DNA of 46,394 bases. Source: Lentibacillus populi (lineage in GTDB: Bacteria > Bacillota > Bacilli > Bacillales > Amphibacillaceae). The notes below the pieces were generated by a model. That model had not been told where the DNA came from and made no database searches. It worked only from the letters and a program-made list of their open reading frames with translations. How positions within the stretch are numbered: position 1 is the first letter of the stretch; each line of letters opens with the position of its first letter. The stretch covers positions 1-46,394 of the forward strand of contig BMJD01000034.1 of assembly GCA_014642895.1 (NCBI GenBank), written 5' to 3'. This document shows positions 33,617 through 42,393 of this stretch, in pieces. A program made the position numbers and the translations under genes.

Positions 33617-33745
33617 TCAGGAATTCCAGCCCTTGCCCTTTTTTTCCTGATTGACAACCCATAGCACCCACTTTAATTCTTTATCGGATAATTCCCGGCC
33701 TAAATTTTCTTTAAATTCCTCGACCAGCATGTCAAACCTGTTCAA
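33617..33745 (-). CDS. Small hypothetical protein (42 aa)
   Basis: The peptide MNRFDMLVEEFKENLGRELS continues DKELKWVLWVVNQEKKGKG. It is helical and amphipathic, with Trp-rich hydrophobic faces. The start is TTG at 33745, 9 nt after GGGAGG. I do not recognise the family, but the ribosome site and sensible composition support it. Confidence 0.5.
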   Translation of the reverse strand: MNRFDMLVEEFKENLGRELSDKELKWVLWVVNQEKKGKGWNS

Positions 33746-33853
33746 GCTGCAATTCCTCCCTGTTGTGTATAATCAGTTCTCTACATTACACTATTTTACC
33801 AGTTTATTAGTTGGAAAAATACCGATAACTTTCCTAAATGAATACCAACTTGT

Positions 33854-34414
33854 TTACGTTTTGGAAATGGGCTCGAAGGATTTACTTTTTGCCATATAGT
33901 CGCAAAATAAATAGAGCAGCGTATAAATCGGAAATGAATAAATATAGTGCCAGCCTGTTAATACATAAATTCCTGCCCATTCAAAAATCGGCTCGCCAAT
34001 AAAGGAAGTGAGCAAGCCAAATAAAATGCCTTTCTTCCAGGGGGCAATATGTGGCTTTGTCTGAATCAGAAACATGATAGCTACAGGAAGCAAGCAAAAA
34101 TGAAAAGGCATCCAAGCGGGAAAAGTAGGAATGAGTTTTCCAACATAGTACCAAAGACCAAGTGCAGTACCAATATAATCAAGGCAGACGGAAATACTGA
34201 CTGCCAAAATTCCTGCATACAAAAGCCGGTGTGTGCTGTCTTTTTTTCTGTAAAAAACCCAGAATATCCAAGCGCCTATTGATAAGAGTAACGATACCGA
34301 CCACTCCCAGTGGAATAATATCTCCTCAAACCAAAAACGACCGAATTCTTGATGCAGCTTATGAAACTGGTCAAAAAAAATTCCTGCATTATCGATTTTT
34401 TCATCGTTTTTCAT
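33854..34414 (-). CDS. CBO0543-type membrane protein
   Basis: This 186-residue protein has five to six hydrophobic helices with a conserved pattern of polar and aromatic residues (WEWSVSLLLSIGAWIFWVFYRKK, CLDYIGTALGLWYYVGKL, PFHFCLLPVAIMFLIQTKP, IGEPIFEWAGIYVLTGW). It matches my memory of the CBO0543 family, frequent in spore-forming Firmicutes, of unknown function. It stands alone. Confidence 0.7.
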   Translation of the reverse strand: MKNDEKIDNAGIFFDQFHKLHQEFGRFWFEEILFHWEWSVSLLLSIGAWIFWVFYRKKDSTHRLLYAGILAVSISVCLDYIGTALGLWYYVGKLIPTFPAWMPFHFCLLPVAIMFLIQTKPHIAPWKKGILFGLLTSFIGEPIFEWAGIYVLTGWHYIYSFPIYTLLYLFCDYMAKSKSFEPISKT

Positions 34415-34618
34415 TATATTTCATCCTCACGCTCTTTATATATTTTGGTATTTTCTCCTGTATGACCTATAATATTCAGATCTCTTGTACTATTTCTTTG
34501 AACTTAATGAAAGTTTCTTAATTTACAGTACTGTTGCGGTTAACTGTTATGAATTGTAACGAATTTGGCAACAATAATGGAACACAGATTGCTTTCGTAT
34601 GAAAAGAGGCTTCTAAAC

Positions 34619-34711
34619 ATGGCGAAAGGAGGAAGGATTCCTTATGAGAACATAACAGACGCTCAGGAAGTACTTAGCAGATTGACGGTTGAATATTGGC
34701 CTGAACAATAA
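34619..34711 (+). CDS. Possible 30-aa peptide
   Basis: The frame from ATG 34619 gives MAKGGRIPYENITDAQEVLS then RLTVEYWPEQ. It reads like protein but has no upstream ribosome binding site; the GGAGG lies inside the frame. It could be a remnant. The gap around it (34415-34920) otherwise holds only the repeat B fragment. Confidence 0.2.
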   Translation: MAKGGRIPYENITDAQEVLSRLTVEYWPEQ

Positions 34712-34761
34712 TTTTCTAACGTTCAAATGGTGGTTATGGATAACGTTTTCATCAAGTCAAC

Positions 34762-34881
34762 AACAGGAAGTGCTGACTTCTACTGTTGGCGATTGTCGTG
34801 GGCGGTTTAAGCAGAAGATCCCGTGCTGCCAATTCTAGAGTTCGCTGCTTATCATTTGGTGACTTTTTGAACATCCTCTAA
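34762..34881 (+). repeat. Repeat B, right half
   Basis: It matches the right half of the 6868 copy closely (ACAGGAAGTGCT.ACTTCT, GCGATTGTCGTGGGCGGTT, AGCAGAAGATCCC, CTAGAGTT, GCTTATCATTTG, TTTTTGAACATCCTCTAA). The left half is missing. The right end stops 40 bp before the next gene. Confidence 0.8.
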
Positions 34882-34920
34882 TAATACTCAATACCCATTA
34901 ACAGAAAAAGAAGGATTAAG

Positions 34921-35436
34921 ATGAAAAACAAAAACACTTATAAATCACCAATAGCAGCCATGCTGTGGTCACTTGCTTTACCGGGGTTTGGTCAATTATA
35001 TAATGGGGATTTCCTTTTAGGAATAATTTTGATGGTATGGGAAGTTATATTAAACTTGCAATCACATTTAAATCTTGGAATCATGTATACATTTAAAGGA
35101 GATTTTGAAAAAGTTGACCAATTGCTGAACTTTGAGTGGGGACTATTTTACCCGTCCGTTTTCAGCTTCTCATTATGGCAAGCGTACAATCGTGCTAAGG
35201 CGATCAATCACCGGCATCAATATAATAAAGAATTGAAGCGGGTTTACTTGACTGGTTTTTTTATTGGCCTGGTAACCGGTATGAATATGGGGATAAACTG
35301 GCATGAGGGCTTTCTTTCAACTATTTCACCAATTTTTGAGACACCAGTTTTTAGCGGGATTGTTTACGGTCTGACTTGCGCGTTTGTTGGTCATCTGCTT
35401 GAACTGGGATTTAAACGATTTAGAAGATCAGACTAA
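34921..35436 (+). CDS. Multi-pass membrane protein, unknown (171 aa)
   Basis: About four hydrophobic helices are visible. The first pair (PIAAMLWSLALPGFGQLYNG, FLLGIILMVWEVILN) follows the pattern of TM2-like helical hairpins: small residues, PGxGQxYxG, then a second helix. A later part has GFFIGLVTGMNMGINW and a basic tail. Function is unknown. AAGAAGGATTAAG before the ATG gives a weak ribosome site. Confidence 0.6.
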   Translation: MKNKNTYKSPIAAMLWSLALPGFGQLYNGDFLLGIILMVWEVILNLQSHLNLGIMYTFKGDFEKVDQLLNFEWGLFYPSVFSFSLWQAYNRAKAINHRHQYNKELKRVYLTGFFIGLVTGMNMGINWHEGFLSTISPIFETPVFSGIVYGLTCAFVGHLLELGFKRFRRSD

Positions 35437-35640
35437 CAAGCATAATGATGTAACATCATGCATAAATAAAGAAATTTCTGAAACTGGTCAGTCATTCAGA
35501 CATTGGTTTAGTATTTATTTCCGGTAAGTTTTTTAACTTGATTCAATTACATTCTATCCGAGTCAGCACTATGATTTCAAACCAACAAGTACAGAACCAC
35601 CATGTAAGTGATCCTGCACTCATGGATAAACTTTCTTGTC

Positions 35641-36630
35641 CTAGCCTTTATTACTAATCCGAATCGCTACTTTCCCAAATTGCTTTCCTTTGTCAAGATA
35701 ATCCATCGCTTCCTTGGCATCTTCCAATCCAAATGCCCTGTCAACCACCGGATGGATCTCATGGGTTTCCATAAACTGCAGCATTTCATAAAGCTCTTCC
35801 CTACTCCCCATGGTCGAACCGAATAACTGGTACTGCCCATAGAAAAAGTCGCGTAAATTAAGGTCAACCGTATCCTCTGTTGATGACCCGAAGACAACAA
35901 TTCTGCCGCCTTTTTTCAAGACCTCAAGTGATCTGTTAAATGTTGCCCGTCCAACACTGTCAATAACGAGATCGACCGTTTCATCTTTTAATGCCTCTAG
36001 CCAGTCACTTGCCGTATCAAGAACGTGATCAGCACCTAATTTTTCTGCCGCTTGACGTTTTGCTTCACTGCGGGAGGTTACAATCACACGTGCACCTATA
36101 TTTTTCGCGAATTGAATAAGGTATGTCGCAACACCACTGCCGGCGCCAGGGATAAATACCGTTTCCCCCGCTTTTAATTCACCTTTCGTAAACATCGCCC
36201 GATAACCTGTCAACGCAGACAATGTTAATACTCCTGCTTCATCCCACGTTACGTGTGCAGGCTTTTTCTCCAGTTGTTCAGCTGACAGGACAATTTTTTC
36301 AGCAAACGTACCATTATCAGGCATTCCTAAAATATCAAATTCCTTTGGTGGCGCAACACTATTTTTATTCCAGCGTAAACTAGGGTTAACGATCACTTCA
36401 TCGCCAACCGACAACTGTGGGACATTACTACCGACAGATTCAATGACACCGGCGCCATCTGAACCGATCACAAGAGCTGGGACACCCTCCTCCCGGCGAC
36501 TCGCGATGAACAGGTCACGATGATTAAGACCAGCAGCTTGAAGGGCAACAACTACCTCCCCATCACCTGCCTGTGGGTCAGCGATATCTTTTACTACCAG
36601 ATTACCATATTCATGTACAAAAGCTTTCAT
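35641..36630 (-). CDS. Medium-chain oxidoreductase, YogA-like
   Basis: This 329-residue MDR-superfamily enzyme has a GroES-like N-terminal domain (AAGLNHRDLFIASR, VIGSDGAGVIESVGS, VGDEVIVNP) and a Rossmann domain with the NADPH-binding GAGSGVATYLIQFAKNIGA. The cysteine cluster for structural zinc is absent, so it is more like quinone reductase and YogA-type proteins than classical alcohol dehydrogenases. The ATG at 36630 is chosen since AAAGGATG precedes it; the upstream six codons lack a site. The substrate is unknown. Confidence 0.88.
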   Translation of the reverse strand: MKAFVHEYGNLVVKDIADPQAGDGEVVVALQAAGLNHRDLFIASRREEGVPALVIGSDGAGVIESVGSNVPQLSVGDEVIVNPSLRWNKNSVAPPKEFDILGMPDNGTFAEKIVLSAEQLEKKPAHVTWDEAGVLTLSALTGYRAMFTKGELKAGETVFIPGAGSGVATYLIQFAKNIGARVIVTSRSEAKRQAAEKLGADHVLDTASDWLEALKDETVDLVIDSVGRATFNRSLEVLKKGGRIVVFGSSTEDTVDLNLRDFFYGQYQLFGSTMGSREELYEMLQFMETHEIHPVVDRAFGLEDAKEAMDYLDKGKQFGKVAIRISNKG

Positions 36631-36842
36631 CAGAATCATCCTTTCCAACTATGTATACTACTTGTTTAACTTTCATTTTACCGTTCACCTTTTGCAGCAC
36701 CGAAAAACCAATTCAACCCCGATCAGCATTGTGTGCTCCGATGTTTGTACTTTCAAGTTTCCGCTCTGGAATTGTTTAACCAATGTATAAGCACCAATCA
36801 TGCTAGAAAGTAGTAAGGAATAACTGTAAAGTATACTTACCG

Positions 36843-37769
36843 CTAACCAAACCTCCTGAGAAACGTCTCCAGCTGCTCCTGATTCGTAATATCATGGGAT
36901 AACAACGGCACATAAAAGCGTTGCTTATCGGGAAATGTTGCTGCAATCATTTTTAGGTATTGCTTTTCATGCTCTTTCCGCCTCGAGAAAAAGTCCCCAT
37001 CAACGTCATTGGGCAACACCTTGTTTACAATTAATGTTCGCACATGTAAATGATATTTATCAAGCAATTCAATGGCTTTTTTTGTTTCCAAAATGGGAAG
37101 CCGTTCGGGATTTAAAACAAACACAAATCCTGTCACGTTTCCATCCAATAAAAGATCCCTCGCCTGCGAAAAACGCTGCTGTCTCGTTTTTAATACATCG
37201 TAAATCGGATCCTCAACCGGTTCGCCATCATTCAGCAGCTGGGTATAATTGTCATTTGTCTTTTTCCGTTTTTCCAGCATACCTTCAATCCAAATACCCA
37301 TCAGCTCAGGCAATGATAACAGGCGAATGGTGTGACCCGTTGGCGCCGTATCAAAAATAAGTTTATCAAAATGCTTGCTCTCTTCCAAAATGATTGTAAT
37401 TAACTTATCAAATAACGCTGCTTCATCGGCACCCGGTGATGCTTTTGCGGTATCCAGCTGCCGATGAACCTCCGCAATCATTCCGGAATGAACTACACCT
37501 TTAATATTTTCCTTTACTCCTTTTATATAATTGTTTGTTTCGATCACGGGATCAATTTCTAATGCTTGGAGCCGGTCTGTTATCCTTGTTATTGTCCCAC
37601 CGATTTTATGATTAAAAATATCCCCCAAATTGTGTGCTGGATCTGTCGAGACCAACAACGTTTTATACCCATCCTTGGCTGCTTTCCAAGCAATTGCAGC
37701 AGCGGATGTTGATTTCCCAACCCCTCCTTTACCACCGACGAAGATAATTTTTTTCGTGAATTCCTGCAT
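36843..37769 (-). CDS. ArsA/Get3-type ATPase
   Basis: This 308-residue P-loop ATPase of the SIMIBI class has the deviant Walker A GGKGGVGKST (residues 12-21), switch I DPAHNLGDIF, switch II FDTAPTGHTIRLLSLPEL and a VNKVLPND guanine/adenine-pocket motif. Family members drive arsenite efflux or target tail-anchored membrane proteins; no ars genes are here. It is the third gene of a cstA module, 135 bp after the Cys-Cys protein gene. AAAGGAG precedes the ATG. I infer that it supports CstA or its partner. Confidence 0.88.
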   Translation of the reverse strand: MQEFTKKIIFVGGKGGVGKSTSAAAIAWKAAKDGYKTLLVSTDPAHNLGDIFNHKIGGTITRITDRLQALEIDPVIETNNYIKGVKENIKGVVHSGMIAEVHRQLDTAKASPGADEAALFDKLITIILEESKHFDKLIFDTAPTGHTIRLLSLPELMGIWIEGMLEKRKKTNDNYTQLLNDGEPVEDPIYDVLKTRQQRFSQARDLLLDGNVTGFVFVLNPERLPILETKKAIELLDKYHLHVRTLIVNKVLPNDVDGDFFSRRKEHEKQYLKMIAATFPDKQRFYVPLLSHDITNQEQLETFLRRFG

Positions 37770-37904
37770 GATAAAAACTCCTTTTTACGGGCCTTTCCCA
37801 ATGTACTAACATAATAAAACGATTGAAAACAGACGCTGGATAGCCTTAAATCGTTCACAACCATGATGCTTACACGTTTAAGCAGCGGGTTTTTGTCCCT
37901 TTTT

Positions 37905-38162
37905 CTAGCAGCAGCGGATTCCGGTCAGCGGTGATTTTTCTATACCCATCCGCAAATGCCAATCATGGAATTTTTCGATCATATACGGATATAACTCCAG
38001 TGTATAATAATAGACTGGATTAGGGATACCAATCATCTCTGAATAAAGCAGCAATAAAAATAAATCATCCTGATCTCTTAATTCCCGGGCTATTTCCTGG
38101 CGGTGCGGCATACTTAAAACTTCTTCATAATAGGCAGCCAGTTTTTTTAATTTATCGATCAT
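37905..38162 (-). CDS. Small Cys-Cys-terminated protein linked to CstA (cory-CC-star type)
   Basis: This 85-residue protein is helical (LKKLAAYYEEVLSMPHRQEIARELRDQDDLFLLLLYSEMIG), with an aromatic middle (NPVYYYTLELYPYMIEKFHDWHLRMGI), and ends with two cysteines immediately before the stop (GIRCC). I recall a family named cory-CC-star for this ending, found with ArsA-like ATPases; not verified. It lies between cstA and the ArsA gene, in the place of YjiX/YbdD in E. coli. AGGAGGGTG precedes the ATG. Confidence 0.75.
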   Translation of the reverse strand: MIDKLKKLAAYYEEVLSMPHRQEIARELRDQDDLFLLLLYSEMIGIPNPVYYYTLELYPYMIEKFHDWHLRMGIEKSPLTGIRCC

Positions 38163-38189
38163 ATTTTCACCCTCCTCTTTCTCGATACC

Positions 38190-38222
38190 GAAAAGGGATC
38201 ATATCGTTCATGATCCCTTTCA
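38190..38222 (-). terminator. Hairpin between cstA and the CC gene (attenuator?)
   Basis: AAAGGGATCAT / ATGATCCCTTT with a 7-nt loop and TTTTC after it on the minus strand. It lies 24 bp past the cstA stop and 28 bp before the next start, so it could lower transcription of the two downstream genes relative to cstA. Confidence 0.6.
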
Positions 38223-38243
38223 TCATCATTGGAATAAACCTCA

Positions 38244-39989
38244 CTATTTCACATTGATATTATCACCCGGAATATCATCCCTTTTACCTGACAATGCCGC
38301 AAACGCTGTCAAGGTAATCCAGACGGCGAATACAAAAATGATTGCACCAAACACAAACAATAATGTGTTTGATTCAGTCCCGAACCATGACCATTGAAAG
38401 ACAACCTGCTGAAACATGGCATATAGCGTCATAAACATTAAAAAAATCATTGGAATCAACGCGATTGCATAATTTCGGCCCAAACGTTTTAACCAAATTG
38501 CAATCATTAATAAGCTAATTCCTGCCAACAACTGGTTGGACGTTCCGAATAACGGCCAAAGGAGATATCCGCCTGAGCCAAACCCTTTTGGTCCCTCCGG
38601 TATAAGTACTAGCGCTGCACTCGATACAACCGAAATCGTTGTTGCAACATGCGTTTTTGTTAAAACCGGCATTTTGTATTCGGATCCTAGTTCAGCCACG
38701 ATATACCGCATAAGCCGTACGGATGTATCCAGTGTTGTTGCTGCAAAGCTTACAACAATGATGGATACAATTGTTGTCGCAACCTCAGGCGGGATCATCA
38801 ACCCTGCCGCAAGCTTACTCGCACCTTCAACAAAAACATTCAGTCCAGCCCCGTTTGCAGCTGTGAAACTACTGTAGGTGGCCAGGAATTCATCTGTATT
38901 GGCAAAGAATGTTACAACTGCAATAATCGCAACTAATGCCAAAGCTCCTTCACCGACTGCCCCTAAATAACCAACCATACGCGCATCTGTCTCTCTATTT
39001 AGCTGTTTAGAGGATGTTCCGGAAGACACAAGCCCATGAAAACCGGATATGGCTCCACAGGCAATCGTAATGAATAATAATGGGAACCAGGAAACGTCTG
39101 TACCTGTATGTGTCACCGGAGCCGTAATATCCGGATTTGTGAAAATAAGTCCTAAATACAAGATTGCCAGCCCAACGACGAGCTGATGGGAATTAATGAA
39201 GTCGCGCGGCTGCAATAACTTCCATACCGGTAATGTGGATGCAATGTATACGTAAACCATTAAAATAATGATCCAAATGAAAAACGCGGTCGAGATAGAA
39301 CCCAAACCAAATAAACCGCTTCCATCTTCTCCGCCCATGTACTGTACCAAATCGATTTGCAGAAAATCTACCTTACTTGCGACGACCGCTGCAATATACA
39401 TAATGGCTAGCGCTATTAACGACGGTACAAGCATTTTCTGTTTCCGCTTATAAACAGCATAACCAATCCACACAGCTAAAGGAATTTGGATAAATACAGG
39501 CAGCACACTAGCCGGGAATGAAATAAACAAATTGGCAATGACCCAGGCAAACACGGCGTTTACCATTAAAACGAGAATAAGAATAATAAACAAAAATAAG
39601 ATCTTTGCCCGCTGCCCAATTAGTTTGTTGGCGAGCGTACCAATTGATTGCCCTTTATTGCGGACAGACAGTACCAATGTACCAAAATCGTGGACGCCAG
39701 CAGCAAAAACGGTGCCTAAAATAACCCATAAAAAAGCTGGCAGCCATCCCCAATATACTGCTATAGCTGGTCCAACAATCGGAGCTGCACCTGCAACAGA
39801 TGTAAAGTGATGCCCCCAAAGCACAAACTTATTCGTAGGGACAAAGTCGACGCCATCTTCATATTTATGTGCAGGCGTCTGATAATTCGGATCCAAACGA
39901 AAAATCTTTTCCGCGACAAATTTTGAATAGTACCGATAGCCTAAAGCAAAAACAATAATTCCGATAATCGCAACCAAAATACCATTCAC
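38244..39989 (-). CDS. cstA: CstA family carbon starvation/pyruvate transporter
   Basis: This 581-residue membrane protein has about 15-16 helices. Diagnostic stretches are TPAHKYEDGVDFVPTNKFVLWGHHFTSVAGAAPIVGPA near the N-terminus, VHDFGTLVLSVRNKGQSIG, GFHGLVSSGTSSKQLNRETDARMVGYLGAVGEG in the middle and FGTSNQLLAGISLL late. E. coli CstA and BtsT import pyruvate and peptides under carbon starvation. The start is GTG at 39989, 8 nt after GGAGG. It is the first gene of the module with the CC protein and the ArsA ATPase. Confidence 0.94.
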   Translation of the reverse strand: MNGILVAIIGIIVFALGYRYYSKFVAEKIFRLDPNYQTPAHKYEDGVDFVPTNKFVLWGHHFTSVAGAAPIVGPAIAVYWGWLPAFLWVILGTVFAAGVHDFGTLVLSVRNKGQSIGTLANKLIGQRAKILFLFIILILVLMVNAVFAWVIANLFISFPASVLPVFIQIPLAVWIGYAVYKRKQKMLVPSLIALAIMYIAAVVASKVDFLQIDLVQYMGGEDGSGLFGLGSISTAFFIWIIILMVYVYIASTLPVWKLLQPRDFINSHQLVVGLAILYLGLIFTNPDITAPVTHTGTDVSWFPLLFITIACGAISGFHGLVSSGTSSKQLNRETDARMVGYLGAVGEGALALVAIIAVVTFFANTDEFLATYSSFTAANGAGLNVFVEGASKLAAGLMIPPEVATTIVSIIVVSFAATTLDTSVRLMRYIVAELGSEYKMPVLTKTHVATTISVVSSAALVLIPEGPKGFGSGGYLLWPLFGTSNQLLAGISLLMIAIWLKRLGRNYAIALIPMIFLMFMTLYAMFQQVVFQWSWFGTESNTLLFVFGAIIFVFAVWITLTAFAALSGKRDDIPGDNINVK

Positions 39990-40315
39990 TTAACCTACCT
40001 CCCCATATTTTAGAAATTTAACCCCTGCATTTGAAAAAGGAGCTTATCCTATTAGAAGCTATGTAATAGGAACATATTTTAGTATCTATTTTAACTGATA
40101 ATTATGGAAGTGTAAATATTTCGATTCTTAGTTCCTGTTAAAAGAGGAATACTTTTCTTGTGTAGATTTAGGGCGGGCCAATTTATTCATGGATCATTCC
40201 AATCATTTCGGTCACACTCCTGCTTATGGCATTGTTGATGTTCGAGTTTCCGGCTAACCGGAAACGGCGAACATCAATGATATCGGGGAATACTAAACCG
40301 GTATTTTCAGGCAAG
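39990..40315. other. Intergenic region with long hairpin and small open frame
   Basis: A long imperfect hairpin (ATTGTTGATGTTCG...GTTTCCGG / CCGGAAAC...CGAACATCAAT) covers 40231-40280, without a T-tract. On the minus strand a TTG frame beginning 1 nt after the permease stop (40314 to 40183, 43 codons) passes through it and reads like protein (GLVFPDIIDVRRFRLAGNSN), without a ribosome site. A further small hairpin, TCCTATTA / TAATAGGA, is near 40049-40074. Confidence 0.35.
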
Positions 40316-41737
40316 TCACAGTATATACACTGCGAGTAGTGTAGAAATGACGAGTCCGAGGATAACTGGAATAAAGTTTTTGCGAACTAGATCCATCACG
40401 GAAACGCCGCAAAAGCCGGCAATCGCAATCAGAGAAGACCAGGCGACAATTGTGCCCCCTCCAGTCCAGATTGCCCCCAATTGACCAATTGCTGCAAGTG
40501 TTCCCGTATCAATTCCACTATTATCCAGAGATGCTGCCAGTGCTCCTGTTAACGGCAGCCCGGAAAATCCAGAACCATCCAATCCAGTAATGATACCAAT
40601 AACCAGTACACTGAATGCAGCAAGCAGTGCACTTTGCGGTAAGAACTCCTGTGTCGATTGAACAATATCAAATAAAAAAGCAGGCGGATTTTCCTCGATT
40701 CCCAAAATACTTCCGGAAAAATCAGCACTGCCTAAAAAGAAAAACCCAGCAATCGGGATGACTGGCCCCATAGCCTTAAAGGCGAAGACAAATCCATTAG
40801 TTATGTGGTTGCTAATATAATCCAAAGCGTGCTGTCTGCCAAACGCAACAGTGGATAATAGCAGCAAAATAACGGCAACACCTCCGATAAACGCAGCACC
40901 GTCACCACCTTCCAGACCACTCATTCGTCCAGATGAAAGCTTTGTATAAATCATATAAATAACAACACATAACAATGCCGACGGAACTAGAATGGCAAAT
41001 ATCCTACTCCAGGTTGGCAAGTGATTAGCCCGAGGTTTATGGCTCGATTCTGTTTCTGTCTGCAGTGCTTGAAGATCCTCTTCAATTAATATGCTGTCTT
41101 TTGGCCGGATTGTTTTTCGATAAAGCAAATATGCAACAGTAATTGCTATTCCCCCTGCTATCAGTGATAATAATAAGGCTTGATCCGAAACAATCCCGAC
41201 ATCAATTCCGGCAGATTTGGCTGACAAGCTTGGAGCCACCTGTACTATATAATCAGATGAAAGTGCCATGCCCTGGCCAGAAAGTGCAATCGCAACTGCT
41301 GCAGTAACAGCTGGCAATCCTGCACGTACTGCTGCCGGAACAAGTAATGCACAAATTAACGGTACAGCTGGTGTTGGCCAGAAAAATAAGGAAATAACAT
41401 ACGTTACAACAACAAGGACGAAATACGAAACATGTCCATTGACCATTATCCTCTGAATCGGCTGAATCATCATCCGATCCGCACCAAGATCACGTAACGA
41501 ATGCAATAAAGCCATCATAAATGTAATAATCAGGAAAATGCTGAAAAGCTCTTTCGCTGCAACCAAGTTGGCGTTAAAGATAGACGTAAATCCATCAACA
41601 ATACTCCCGTTGTAAACCCAGGCAATCACAAACGTCCCCAGTAAGGTTGGCAGTACAACACCACGTTTAAAAATCATCGTCAAAATAATAATAAGTGTAA
41701 AGATCCCGTACAACCAATGCGATAATGTCAGCTCCAC
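40316..41737 (-). CDS. Multi-pass permease, substrate unknown
   Basis: This 473-residue protein has about 12 hydrophobic helices and conserved-looking pore segments (FFWPTPAVPLICALLVPAAVRAGLP, LSGQGMALSSDYIVQ, GLDGSGFSGLPLTGALA, GAIWTGGGTIVAWSSLIAIAGFCGVS). This fits the ion transporter superfamily, which includes GntP, DcuC and lactate permease-like carriers for organic acids. I cannot name the family with confidence. The GTG at 41737 is used because GGAAGG precedes it; the 41-codon extension upstream lacks a site. The neighbouring cstA hints at organic-acid use. Confidence 0.8.
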   Translation of the reverse strand: MELTLSHWLYGIFTLIIILTMIFKRGVVLPTLLGTFVIAWVYNGSIVDGFTSIFNANLVAAKELFSIFLIITFMMALLHSLRDLGADRMMIQPIQRIMVNGHVSYFVLVVVTYVISLFFWPTPAVPLICALLVPAAVRAGLPAVTAAVAIALSGQGMALSSDYIVQVAPSLSAKSAGIDVGIVSDQALLLSLIAGGIAITVAYLLYRKTIRPKDSILIEEDLQALQTETESSHKPRANHLPTWSRIFAILVPSALLCVVIYMIYTKLSSGRMSGLEGGDGAAFIGGVAVILLLLSTVAFGRQHALDYISNHITNGFVFAFKAMGPVIPIAGFFFLGSADFSGSILGIEENPPAFLFDIVQSTQEFLPQSALLAAFSVLVIGIITGLDGSGFSGLPLTGALAASLDNSGIDTGTLAAIGQLGAIWTGGGTIVAWSSLIAIAGFCGVSVMDLVRKNFIPVILGLVISTLLAVYIL

Positions 41738-41868
41738 TTGAACCTTCCTTTCTTTCCTGCATGTGTTATAGCCTATGCATATTGTAAATACAGGTGAAAG
41801 AAAGATAGTGATAATGACAGATTTGCTAATGATTTGAACCAGCATATATTCTTGGAACACAGCCGATC

Positions 41869-41900
41869 ATTAAAAAACGGGCAGATACATTACGTTTGCC
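41869..41900 (-). terminator. Terminator after the zinc-ribbon gene
   Basis: AACGGGCA / TGCCCGTT with a 13-nt loop, followed on the minus strand by TTTTTTAA. It overlaps the end of the zinc-ribbon gene. Confidence 0.8.
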
Positions 41901-42039
41901 CGTTCTCTTCAGTCGATTCGATTTTCTCGGCACAGCTGTTACATGTCAGTTTACCATTCATTTGTTCCCCGTCAAAAAAACCGTTCTCACAATAAACAGG
42001 TTTTCCACATAATTGGCATTCTCCTATTAATTCGCGCAA
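41890..42039 (-). CDS. Small zinc-ribbon protein (49 aa)
   Basis: MRELIGECQLCGKPVYCENG is followed by FFDGEQMNGKLTCNSCAEKI. The two CxxC knuckles (CQLC, CNSC) about 25 residues apart with short strands between are a zinc ribbon. The acidic tail (ESTEENGQT) is probably disordered. The start is TTG at 42039, 8 nt after GGGAGG; an upstream ATG in the same frame has no site. Function unknown. Confidence 0.6.
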   Translation of the reverse strand: MRELIGECQLCGKPVYCENGFFDGEQMNGKLTCNSCAEKIESTEENGQT

Positions 42040-42101
42040 GACGATTACCTCCCTGTTTTTATTATATTGCAAGTATTAAGTGGATGCAAAACAGCTTCAG
42101 C

Positions 42102-42200
42102 TCGATCGGAGCGCTTGCCGTTCGATCGGGACTTTTGCTCGCTTGATCAATCGGAGTTTTTGCGCGTGTTCGATCGGAGCTCGTGTCTTCGGTCGGGAGG
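42102..42200. repeat. Degenerate GATCGG short tandem repeats
   Basis: The unit TCGATCGGAGC or TCGATCGGGAC recurs at steps of about 20-25 bp (TCGATCGG, TCGATCGG, TCAATCGG, TCGATCGG, TCGGTCGG), with TTTTGCTCG / TTTTTGCGCG spacers. No protein frame is kept. Confidence 0.55.
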
Positions 42201-42347
42201 TAGACTTATGGAATCGGGTTACTACTCCTAAACACAGAAATTTCCCGTATGCTCTGGAAATCTGGCTGCTACACTCACCGTCGAGCAATACTCCATTATG
42301 TCCATTTCTTTTTATCCTCTTTCCCCGTTTGGCTCAATCCCTATACC

Positions 42348-42378
42348 AAAAAAACCGCACCATCAGGTACGGTTTTAA
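42348..42378 (-). terminator. Terminator after thiT
   Basis: AAAACCGTACC / GGTGCGGTTTT with a 4-nt loop, then TTT on the minus strand. Confidence 0.85.
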
Positions 42379-42393
42379 AAGATGCAAAATTAC

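Noticed and set aside
33651-33899. Plus-strand open frame of 82 codons
   Set aside because: It is antisense to a 42-residue frame with a good ribosome site and has none of its own.
38536-39810. Plus-strand open frames inside cstA
   Set aside because: They are antisense shadows of a well-conserved membrane transporter gene.
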